Origin: Actinomycetales bacterium UBA1416
GTDB taxonomy: Bacteria > Actinomycetota > Actinomycetes > Actinomycetales > Actinomycetaceae
Direction of reading: 5' to 3'
Length of the DNA: 39,532 nucleotides
Assembly (NCBI GenBank): GCA_002304945.1
Contig: DBPQ01000058.1
Span: forward strand, 1-39,532
Part shown: positions 7,866 to 15,173 of the stretch, piece after piece
How positions within the stretch are numbered: the first letter of the stretch is position 1
How the letters are laid out: every line of letters starts with the position of its first letter
Notes under the pieces: model-generated
What the model was told of the DNA's origin: nothing
The model's input: only the letters and a program-made list of their open reading frames with translations
The model's database searches: none
Translations under genes and position numbers: made by a program

Positions 7866-8570
7866 TCAGCGCATCGGCCGCGACCAGGCCCGGCGCCATC
7901 CCGGCCGCGGGTCCCGCCCGACCGTGCTCCAGTACTCGGTGGCGCGGGCGATGCGCTGGTGCCGCACCTCCCAGAAGGTCGAGAGGATGATCTCCTGCCC
8001 GTCCTCGAGCTGGAGGGAGACCTGGCTCGCCGCCTTCTCGCCGCAGGCGAGTACGGAGATCACGCGCACCACCCAGTCCTGCGGCGCGTGCTGTCCCGCT
8101 GCCACGACCGCATCCGCCCCGACGACCCGTTCGTTGAAGGCCGGCCACTCGAAGACCACGCCGTCCGCCAGGATCGCACGCAGGCCCGTCCACTCGCGGG
8201 CGTCGAGGAGGCCCCAGTAGGCCCGCACGAGATCCGCGCAGTACTGTCGCGCCGTCTCCCGCCACACCGAGACGAGGGGAGCGCCCGCGAGGTGGCTCAC
8301 GAAGCGGGATCTGAGGGCCATGAAGCGGGCGTCGGTGCGGGTACGGACGTCGTAGAGCTCGAACGCGTCCTCGCTGGGGTACTCGAAGACGGCGCGGAAG
8401 CGCTCGGGATCGGCGTCGTCCCACTGCAGCCGGGCCGAGGAGGAGCCCTGCTCCGCGAAGTAGTCCTCGGCATCGGCGGAGAACTGCTCGAGTGCGTCAC
8501 GGCCTCCCGGGGGCACCCGTCCCTCCACGATCATGATCACCGCGGGCCTACCCGTACTGGCCGTCGTCAT
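7866..8570 (-). CDS. two-domain ABM-like / NTF2-like (SnoaL fold) protein
   Basis: A 234-residue soluble protein of unassigned function. Residues 10-90 (VIMIVEGRVPPGGRDALEQF ... FRAVFEYPSEDAFELYD) resemble the dimeric ferredoxin-like ABM fold of monooxygenases and ethyl tert-butyl ether degradation-type proteins. Residues 110-225 (YWGLLDAREWTGLRAILADGV, then STFWEVRHQRIARATEYW) have the NTF2/SnoaL pattern, usually a small-molecule isomerase, hydrolase or binding fold. GGGAGGTG precedes the ATG. It stands alone between the macrodomain gene (convergent) and the zinc transporter (divergent). Both domain calls rest on sequence pattern only. Confidence 0.6.
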   Translation of the reverse strand: MTTASTGRPAVIMIVEGRVPPGGRDALEQFSADAEDYFAEQGSSSARLQWDDADPERFRAVFEYPSEDAFELYDVRTRTDARFMALRSRFVSHLAGAPLVSVWRETARQYCADLVRAYWGLLDAREWTGLRAILADGVVFEWPAFNERVVGADAVVAAGQHAPQDWVVRVISVLACGEKAASQVSLQLEDGQEIILSTFWEVRHQRIARATEYWSTVGRDPRPGWRRAWSRPMR

Positions 8571-8673
8571 GACGCACCTCCCCTCGTGGCTCCCCCATTG
8601 TCCCCCACCCGACTGCGACCGTCAGCCCTTCGCGCGGATCGGGTGGAAGCACGGGCGCCCCACCCCGTATGCT

Positions 8674-8692
8674 GTTGATAATGATTCTCAAC
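8674..8692. promoter_or_regulatory. Fur/Zur-type operator of the zinc transporter
   Basis: The 19-bp near-palindrome GTTGATAATGATTCTCAAC has the TGA-A-AATnATT-TCA layout of Fur-family boxes, and actinobacterial Zur sites look the same. A TATGCT -10 candidate (8668-8673) abuts it, so a bound regulator would cover the transcription start. The first gene downstream starts 18 nt later and encodes a His-rich zinc-binding lipoprotein, which favours Zur over Fur. Confidence 0.75.
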
Positions 8693-8709
8693 TAGGTAGG
8701 CAGGTCCTC

Positions 8710-9654
8710 GTGTCCCGTCCCCTTCCCCGGACCGTTCGGGGCGCCGCAGTCAGCGCGCTCATTCTCGGTGTCGCCGCCTGCGGTGGCCCGGCCGCAGAGG
8801 ACTCCCCGGTCGCCATCGCGACCACCACGCAGCTCGGCAGCGTCCTCGGTGATATCACCACCTGCGCGGGGGCGTCGTCGTCCACCCTCATGGGGCCGGG
8901 TGACGACCCGCACACGTTCTCCGCGTCGTCGGCTGAGGTGGCCGCGATGACGCGCACCGGGCTGGTGGTGATGAACGGCCTCGGCCTCGAGGAGGGGCTC
9001 GCCTCGGCGATCGCCGGTGCGGAGGAGGACGGCGCCGCCGTCCTGGCCGTCGCGCCCCTGGTCGACCCGATCGGGTTCGGCGAGGAGCCGCTCGAGGAGG
9101 GCGAGTCACACGACGAGCACGAGCACGGGGACGAGGACCCCCACTTCTGGCTGGACGTCACCCGCATGGCCACGGCGGCCGCCCTCATCGGGGACGCCCT
9201 CGCCGCCGAGACCGGGAACCCGGACTTCCGCGTGTGCGGCGAGGAGGTGCGCGACTCGCTGCTGGAGACGGACGCCGAGGTCCGCGAGATCCTCGCCGGG
9301 GTGCCGGAGGACCGGCGCATCCTGGTGACGGACCACGCGTCGTTCGGGTACTTCGCCGAGTCCTACGGCTTCGAGGTCGCCGGCGTGGTGATCCCGGGTG
9401 GCTCCACCGATGCCGAACCGTCCTCCGAGGAGCTCGCCGCCCTCGTCGAGGTCATCCGCGAGACGGGGACGCCGGCGCTGTTCTCGAACACGGCCGTGAT
9501 GTCCTCGCTCGTCGACGCCGTCGCGGCCGAGGTGGGCGAGGTCGCCGTGGTCCCGTTGCACGTGGGGAGCGTGGGGCCGGAGGGCTCGGGCGCCGAGACC
9601 TACGCCGCCATGATGGTCACCAACGCCACGCTCATCGCGGATGCGCTCCGCTGA
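8710..9654 (+). CDS. znuA: zinc ABC transporter substrate-binding lipoprotein
   Basis: A 314-residue cluster A-I metal-binding protein. The N-terminus (LILGVAACGG) is a lipoprotein signal with lipidated Cys24. Metal ligands are expected at H68 (GDDPHTF), H145 (DPHFWLD) and the His of DHASFGYF, plus a C-terminal acidic residue. The loop SHDEHEHGDED (133-143) is the His/acidic-rich flap typical of zinc rather than manganese binders. The GTG at 8710 is chosen because it follows AGGCAGG and gives a short, clean signal peptide. It is the first gene of a three-gene operon under the Zur-type box and hands Zn2+ to the permease at the membrane. Confidence 0.88.
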   Translation: MSRPLPRTVRGAAVSALILGVAACGGPAAEDSPVAIATTTQLGSVLGDITTCAGASSSTLMGPGDDPHTFSASSAEVAAMTRTGLVVMNGLGLEEGLASAIAGAEEDGAAVLAVAPLVDPIGFGEEPLEEGESHDEHEHGDEDPHFWLDVTRMATAAALIGDALAAETGNPDFRVCGEEVRDSLLETDAEVREILAGVPEDRRILVTDHASFGYFAESYGFEVAGVVIPGGSTDAEPSSEELAALVEVIRETGTPALFSNTAVMSSLVDAVAAEVGEVAVVPLHVGSVGPEGSGAETYAAMMVTNATLIADALR

Positions 9655-10541
9655 TGGACTGGTTCCTCGAGCCCTTCGCCCTCGGCTTCCAGCAGCGGGC
9701 CCTCCTCGGCGGGCTCATCGCGGCGGTGATGGCCTCCATGGTGGGCGTGTGGCTGGTGCTGCGCGGCATGAGCTTCTTCGGGGACGCCTTCGTGCACGGC
9801 GTGCTGCCCGGCATCGCGGCGGCCGTGGTCCTGGACTTCTCCCCCTACCTCGGGGCCGCGATCGCCGCGGTGTTCATGGTGGCCGGGATCGAGTACGTCC
9901 ACCGCACCACCACGCTCAAGGAGGACACCGGGATCGGGCTCCTCTTCGTCGGCATGCTGGCGCTGGGCGTGGTGATCATCTCCAAGAGCACCTCGTACAG
10001 CGGCAGCCTGACCTCGATCCTGTTCGGCGACGCGTTCGGCGTGACGACGGCGGACCTCGTCGGCCAGGCCGTTCTCGCCGCCGTCGTGGTGCTCGGGACG
10101 CTCGCGCTCTACCGGCCCCTCCTCGTCCTCGCGTTCTCCCCCCAGAAGGCGCAGGCGCTGGGGATGCGTCCGAAGCTCGTGCACGCCCTGCTGCTGGTGC
10201 TCATCGCGATGGCGGTCATCGGGAGCTTCCAGTCGGTCGGCACGCTGCTGGTCTTCGGCCTGCTCGTCGGCCCGCCCGCCACCGCGGCCCTCCTCTCGCG
10301 GACCATCCCCCGGATGATCGTGTACTCGATCCTGATCGCCTCGGCCTCGGTGTGGTTCGGGCTGGTGCTCAGCTACCACCTGGGCACGGCCGGCTCCGCC
10401 ACCATGGCGCTGGTCCCGATCACCGCCTTCTTCGTGGTCCTGGCAGCCACCCGGCTTCGCCGGCGCGTCCGCGCCGGGCTCGCGAACAGGAACGGCCACT
10501 CCCTCTCGGCTCTCCTCGACCCCCTCGAGGGGTCGGCATGA
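9654..10541 (+). CDS. znuB: zinc ABC transporter permease
   Basis: A 295-residue ABC-3 family permease with 8-9 hydrophobic segments. The motifs MVGVWLVLRGMSFFGDAFVHGVLPG near the N-terminus and GMLALGVVIIS are characteristic of ZnuB/MntB-like proteins. The start ATG overlaps the znuA stop by one base (TGATG), so translation is coupled. It forms the channel through which Zn2+ from ZnuA enters the cell. The C-terminal 30 residues are basic and cytoplasmic. Metal specificity follows from the neighbours rather than this protein itself. Confidence 0.87.
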   Translation: MDWFLEPFALGFQQRALLGGLIAAVMASMVGVWLVLRGMSFFGDAFVHGVLPGIAAAVVLDFSPYLGAAIAAVFMVAGIEYVHRTTTLKEDTGIGLLFVGMLALGVVIISKSTSYSGSLTSILFGDAFGVTTADLVGQAVLAAVVVLGTLALYRPLLVLAFSPQKAQALGMRPKLVHALLLVLIAMAVIGSFQSVGTLLVFGLLVGPPATAALLSRTIPRMIVYSILIASASVWFGLVLSYHLGTAGSATMALVPITAFFVVLAATRLRRRVRAGLANRNGHSLSALLDPLEGSA

Positions 10542-11314
10542 GTTCCCCCCTTGTCACCGCACGGGACCTCGTCCTCGCGCATGGCAGCCACGTGGCGATC
10601 TCGGCGTCCTCGTTCGAGCTCCCGACCCAGTCGGTGACCGCGATCATCGGTCCGAACGGGTCCGGGAAGTCGACCCTCCTGCACGCGATCGCAGGCCTCC
10701 TGGACGTCGGCGGTGGTTCGCTTGAGGTGCTCGGGAATCACCCCTCGCAGGCGTGGCGACAGACGACCTACGTGATGCAGACGGTCGCGGTCGCCCCAGG
10801 GACGCCCATCACCGTGCGCGAGGTCGTGACCATGGGCCGCTTCCCCTCCACCGGCTGGTTCAGGCCACTCACCCGGGCGGACCGCGCGCGTGTGGAACGG
10901 GCCATGGACCGGCTCGAGATCACCGACCTGGCGGAGCGGCACCTCGGAGAGCTCTCCGGGGGACAGCGCCAGCGGGTCTACGTGGCACAGGGCATCGCCC
11001 AGGACCACGAGTTGGTCCTGCTCGACGAACCGCTCACGGGACTCGACATCACGTCCGCCCGGACGATCGACCGCATCATCCACGGCGAGCGGGAGCAGGG
11101 CCACTCCGTGATCCTCACCACCCACGACCTCGAGGAGGCCCGCGCGGCCGACCAGGTGCTGCTGATGGCTGGCCGCGTTGTCGCGTCCGGGCCGCCGGGA
11201 GAGGTGTTGACCAGGCGGAATCTGGAGGAGGCCTACGGTCTCGGGTCGCTCCACCACGAGGACGGCCATCCGCCCGTGGAGGGCTTCATCGACGATCCGC
11301 ACGGGCGGGCCTGA
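10538..11314 (+). CDS. znuC: zinc ABC transporter ATP-binding protein
   Basis: A 258-residue ABC ATPase. Walker A GPNGSGKST is at residues 38-46, the signature LSGGQRQR near 138-145, Walker B VLLDEPLTGLD near 158-168 and the H-loop histidine in LTTHDLEEA. It powers the permease encoded just upstream, and its ATG overlaps the permease stop (ATGA). The C-terminal tail contains scattered His and acidic residues (LHHEDGHPPVEG), which could bind metal but may be incidental. Confidence 0.9.
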   Translation: MSSPLVTARDLVLAHGSHVAISASSFELPTQSVTAIIGPNGSGKSTLLHAIAGLLDVGGGSLEVLGNHPSQAWRQTTYVMQTVAVAPGTPITVREVVTMGRFPSTGWFRPLTRADRARVERAMDRLEITDLAERHLGELSGGQRQRVYVAQGIAQDHELVLLDEPLTGLDITSARTIDRIIHGEREQGHSVILTTHDLEEARAADQVLLMAGRVVASGPPGEVLTRRNLEEAYGLGSLHHEDGHPPVEGFIDDPHGRA

Positions 11315-11423
11315 GCCACCTCCGAGCCCGAAGCCCCTGACTGCCTGCAGCCCTGCGTGGGACAATCGGCCCACACGCCGGTTCGACGTGGAGTCCCGGC
11401 GGGGAGTGCGAAGGGGCGAGCCG

Positions 11424-13019
11424 GTGGGGACTGTCGCGATCTACCTCGTGGTCACGTTCCTCGCTGGCCTTTCAGCCATCGTGATGCGCCTCCCGCCCCT
11501 CGTGGGGTTTCTCGCTGCTGGATTCATCCTCAAGGCGATGGGCGTCGAACGCCTCGCCGACCTCGAGATCCTCGCAGATCTCGGGGTCACGCTCCTGCTC
11601 TTCGGCGTCGGGCTGAAACTGGACGTGCGCACTCTCCTCCGCAAGGAGGTCTGGCTCACCACATCAGTGCACATGGCAGCGAGTGTCGCCCTTGGTGCGG
11701 TATTCACAGCCGGCCTGGCACTGCTCGGGTTCAGCCTCCCCGCGGGATCCGACCTGCGGACGCTCGCCGTCATCGGGTTCGCCCTCTCCTTCTCCTCGAC
11801 CGTGCTCGTCGTCAAGATCCTCGATGACCGAGGCGAGTCGCAGTCGCTCTACGGCCGGATCGCCGTCGGCGTCCTGGTGATGCAGGACGCCGCAGCAGTC
11901 GTGTTCCTCGGCATCACCACCGACCGGACACCGAGCCCGTGGGCACTCGCGCTCGTGGGGCTCGTCCCACTCGCCTGGCTGTTGCGCCGCATCTGGCAAC
12001 GAATCGCGCACGACGAACTCCAGGTGCTCTTCGGCGTGGTGGTGGCACTGGTACCGGGCTACGCGCTGTTCGAGGCGGTCGGACTCAAGGGCGATCTGGG
12101 CGCCGTGATCGTCGGGATGCTCCTCGCAAGCCATCCCGCCGCCGACGAACTCTCCCAGGACCTGTTCAGCCTGAAGGAGATCCTCCTCATCGGGTTCTTC
12201 ATCTCGATCGGACTCACCGGCCTGCCAACCCCCGAGACGCTGGAGATGTCCGTGATCCTCCTCCTCGTGCTGCCTGTCAAAGCTGCCGGCTATGCCGCGA
12301 TCCTGTGGCTGATGCGTCTGCGGCCGAGGAGTTCCGTCATGGCGGGCATCTCGCTCGGCAACTACTCTGAATTCGGGCTGATCGTCATCGCGGTCGGCGC
12401 CGAGAGCGGGCTGGTGGACGGGCGTTGGCTTGTGGTGTTGTCCGTCAGCGTCGCGCTCAGCTTCGTGATCTCCGCCCTCGTGAACTCCCGCGGCCAGTCA
12501 CTCAGCCGACAGCTCGTGGATCGCCTGCCCGACGTCGAACCCGAGCACCTCAATCCCCTCGACCGGCCCATCGACATCGGCGGTGCAGAGGCGCTCGTCC
12601 TTGGGCTCGGGCGCACGGGCGGGGGCGCGTACGAACGTCTCACGGAGGACTACGGGCTGGACGTCATCGGCATCGACGCTGACGAGTTCGTGATCGCCCA
12701 CCGCCGATCGCAGGGCTGGAACGTGCGCGAGGGAGACGCGACGGACACGGACTTCTGGGAGCGTGTCACCAGCCACAGCGGCGTGCGGCTCGCGGTCCTC
12801 GCGATGCCGCTCCACGAGGTGAACCTGTACGCCCTCGATCGGCTGGTCGGCCTCGGGTTCTCCGGAGTCGTGGGTGCGCTGGCCAAGTTCGACGAGAACG
12901 TGGACGAACTGCGGGATCACGGCGCGGAGGCCGTCTTCCACCTGTACCAGGATGCGGGCGCGTCCCTGGCGGCAGCCGTGGCCCATGTCGCCGGTCTCGG
13001 GCCTGCCGAGGACCTGTGA
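11424..13019 (+). CDS. CPA2-type cation/proton antiporter with RCK N-lobe
   Basis: A 531-residue protein with about 12 TM segments (residues 1-355), then a Rossmann RCK/TrkA-N domain (385-530; nucleotide motif GLGRTGGG near 394-401, acidic end in GIDAD). The ion-site motif is VMQD with Asp155, and SFSSTV (122-127) and NYSEFGLI (313-320) are KefB/RosB-like. The family exchanges K+ or Na+ for H+. The GTG at 11424 is chosen because AAGGGG lies 7 nt upstream; a GTG 12 codons earlier is possible. It lacks the RCK C-lobe that the next protein has. A GACAAT -10 candidate is at 11369-11374. The stop is 6 nt before the second antiporter. Confidence 0.85.
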   Translation: MGTVAIYLVVTFLAGLSAIVMRLPPLVGFLAAGFILKAMGVERLADLEILADLGVTLLLFGVGLKLDVRTLLRKEVWLTTSVHMAASVALGAVFTAGLALLGFSLPAGSDLRTLAVIGFALSFSSTVLVVKILDDRGESQSLYGRIAVGVLVMQDAAAVVFLGITTDRTPSPWALALVGLVPLAWLLRRIWQRIAHDELQVLFGVVVALVPGYALFEAVGLKGDLGAVIVGMLLASHPAADELSQDLFSLKEILLIGFFISIGLTGLPTPETLEMSVILLLVLPVKAAGYAAILWLMRLRPRSSVMAGISLGNYSEFGLIVIAVGAESGLVDGRWLVVLSVSVALSFVISALVNSRGQSLSRQLVDRLPDVEPEHLNPLDRPIDIGGAEALVLGLGRTGGGAYERLTEDYGLDVIGIDADEFVIAHRRSQGWNVREGDATDTDFWERVTSHSGVRLAVLAMPLHEVNLYALDRLVGLGFSGVVGALAKFDENVDELRDHGAEAVFHLYQDAGASLAAAVAHVAGLGPAEDL

Positions 13020-13025
13020 CACGGC

Positions 13026-15173
13026 ATGGGTGAGGGGGTCTTCTTCGAGTTCGCGGCCATCCTCGGAATCGCCGTGGCGGTCAGCGCCCTCGGCATGGCC
13101 CTGCGCCAGCCCCTGATCGTCTCCTTCCTTGCCACCGGGATACTCACAGGACCCGTGGGGCTGTCCATCGTCGAGAGCACGGACCAGCTCGAGCTGCTCG
13201 CCTCGATCGGGATCTCGATCCTCCTGTTCGTGGTCGGCCTCCGCCTCGATCTCCGGCTCATCCGCACCACGGGGCCCGTCGCCCTCGCGACCGGCCTGGG
13301 ACAGGTTGTCTTCACCAGCGCGATCGGATTCGTGATCGCGCTCGCCATGGGGTTCACCACCGTGGGCTCGCTCTACATCGCGACAACCCTCACGTTCTCG
13401 AGCACGATCATCATCGTCAAGCTCCTCTCCGACAAGCAGGAGATCGACTCCCTCCACGGGCGCATCGCGGTCGGCTTCCTGATCGTGCAGGACATCATCG
13501 CGATCATCGCCCTCATCGTGCTGGCAGCCCTCGGGCGCGCAGGCGGAGGCGAGGACGACGCCGCTCTCGCCATCGCGCAGATCCTGCTGAAGGGTGCCGC
13601 CCTCGTGATCGTGGTGGGACTGCTCATGCGCTTCGTCCTCCCCGGTCTCACCGCACGGTTGGCCGCGAACCAGGAACTGCTCGCGCTGTTCGCGATCGCC
13701 TGGGCCGTGGTGCTGGGCGCCGTGGGTGAGTACGTCGGCTTCGGCAAGGAGGTCGGAGCCTTCCTGGGGGGTGTCTCGCTGGCCTCCACCGAGTTCCGGG
13801 AGGCGATCGGAGCTCGCCTCGTCGGGGTCCGCGACTTCCTCCTGCTCTTCTTCTTCATCGACTTCGGGTCACGCCTCGAGTTCAGCCTCGAGGGTGCCGA
13901 CCTCCTCAACGCCGTGTGGCTCTCCGCGTTCGTCCTCGTGGGGAACCCCGTGGTCGTCATGGTGATCATGGGGGTCATGGGGTACCGGCGACGAACCGGC
14001 TTCCTCGCCGGGCTGACGGTCGCGCAGATCAGTGAGTTCTCCCTCATCGTCGCCGCGCTCGGCCTGGGCCTGGGGCACATCGACACCACGGCGGCGGGGG
14101 TCATCACCCTCGTGGGGGTCATCACCATCTGCGTCTCGACTTACATGATCCTCTACTCGGGCCCCCTCTACCGCCGCCTGGATCGCCCCCTGCGAATCTT
14201 CGAGCGAGGCAACCCGTACCGCGAGCCGCTGGGCAGCGAGGACCTGATGGCCCGCGTTGACGTGGTGCTCGTCGGGCTCGGCCGCTTCGGGGGAGGTCTG
14301 CTCCGGGGGCTGCGCGAGCGGGACGTCGCCGTCCTGGGCGTCGACTTCGACCCACAGGCGGTGGAGGCATGGCGTGGACGCGGTATCCCGGTGGTCTTCG
14401 GGGACACCGGCGACCCCGAGTTGCTCAACAGCCTGAGCCTCAGCCACGCCCGCTGGGTGGTGAGCTCCGTCCGGGAGCGCACGGTCAACCTGACGCTCCT
14501 GCGCCTGCTGAAGGCCCACGCGTACACGGGCCGGATCGCACTGACGGCCGTGGACCGCGAGGAGGTGGAACTCTACCAACGCGCCGGTGCGGATCTGGTC
14601 CTGCGGCCATTCTCCGACGCCTCCGAGGTTGCCGCGGAACAACTCCACGACGCCCTGAACCCGATGCCCGAGATCCCCGGATGGCCGGTCACGCTGGCGG
14701 AGTTCGTCGTCCAGGACACGTCGATCTTCGTCGGACGGGCGCTCCGCGAGGTCGAACCCGTGACCATGGAGGGAATCCGTGTCGTCGCACTCAGCAGGGG
14801 CGGCCGGATCCACTTCGGCCCGGACGAGGACGTGGTGGTGTACCCGAGGGACCGCCTCATCCTGGCGGGGGACGCTGCAGATCTCGCACGTGCGGAGGAT
14901 CTCTGGCAGGAGATCACGCGCACCGAGTCGCGCTTCGACCTCAGCAGGCTCCAGACCGCCGAAGCCCCGATTCGCGACATCTCCGATCGGCCTCCCACGG
15001 TCGCCGATCTGGTGGCCAGGGTGCCTGTGAGGGTCGCCGTCGTCGGTATCGACCGCGACGGGCGCCGTACTGTGCTCCCGGACAACGACGAACGCCTGCT
15101 GCCGGGTGACCGGGTGCTCCTCCTCGGGACTGCCGACGCGGTCGCGGCCGCGACGGCGACGCTCACGGGGTGA
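13026..15173 (+). CDS. CPA2-type cation/proton antiporter with RCK N- and C-lobes
   Basis: A 715-residue paralogue of the preceding protein. The antiporter core is residues 1-390 (Asp156 in IVQD; TFSSTIIIVKLL; VAQISEFSLIVAA). The TrkA-N Rossmann domain follows at about 405-530 (LVGLGRFGGGLL). One TrkA-C lobe spans about 550-635 (EFVVQDTSIFVGRALREVE ... GPDEDVVVYPRDRLILAG), and a second partly repeated C-lobe reaches the end (VAVVGIDRDGRR ... LLPGDRVLLLGT). RCK domains bind nucleotides or ions and gate transport. The 6-nt gap indicates an operon with the first antiporter. Its end overlaps the P-type ATPase gene by 11 bp, tail to tail. Confidence 0.87.
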   Translation: MGEGVFFEFAAILGIAVAVSALGMALRQPLIVSFLATGILTGPVGLSIVESTDQLELLASIGISILLFVVGLRLDLRLIRTTGPVALATGLGQVVFTSAIGFVIALAMGFTTVGSLYIATTLTFSSTIIIVKLLSDKQEIDSLHGRIAVGFLIVQDIIAIIALIVLAALGRAGGGEDDAALAIAQILLKGAALVIVVGLLMRFVLPGLTARLAANQELLALFAIAWAVVLGAVGEYVGFGKEVGAFLGGVSLASTEFREAIGARLVGVRDFLLLFFFIDFGSRLEFSLEGADLLNAVWLSAFVLVGNPVVVMVIMGVMGYRRRTGFLAGLTVAQISEFSLIVAALGLGLGHIDTTAAGVITLVGVITICVSTYMILYSGPLYRRLDRPLRIFERGNPYREPLGSEDLMARVDVVLVGLGRFGGGLLRGLRERDVAVLGVDFDPQAVEAWRGRGIPVVFGDTGDPELLNSLSLSHARWVVSSVRERTVNLTLLRLLKAHAYTGRIALTAVDREEVELYQRAGADLVLRPFSDASEVAAEQLHDALNPMPEIPGWPVTLAEFVVQDTSIFVGRALREVEPVTMEGIRVVALSRGGRIHFGPDEDVVVYPRDRLILAGDAADLARAEDLWQEITRTESRFDLSRLQTAEAPIRDISDRPPTVADLVARVPVRVAVVGIDRDGRRTVLPDNDERLLPGDRVLLLGTADAVAAATATLTG

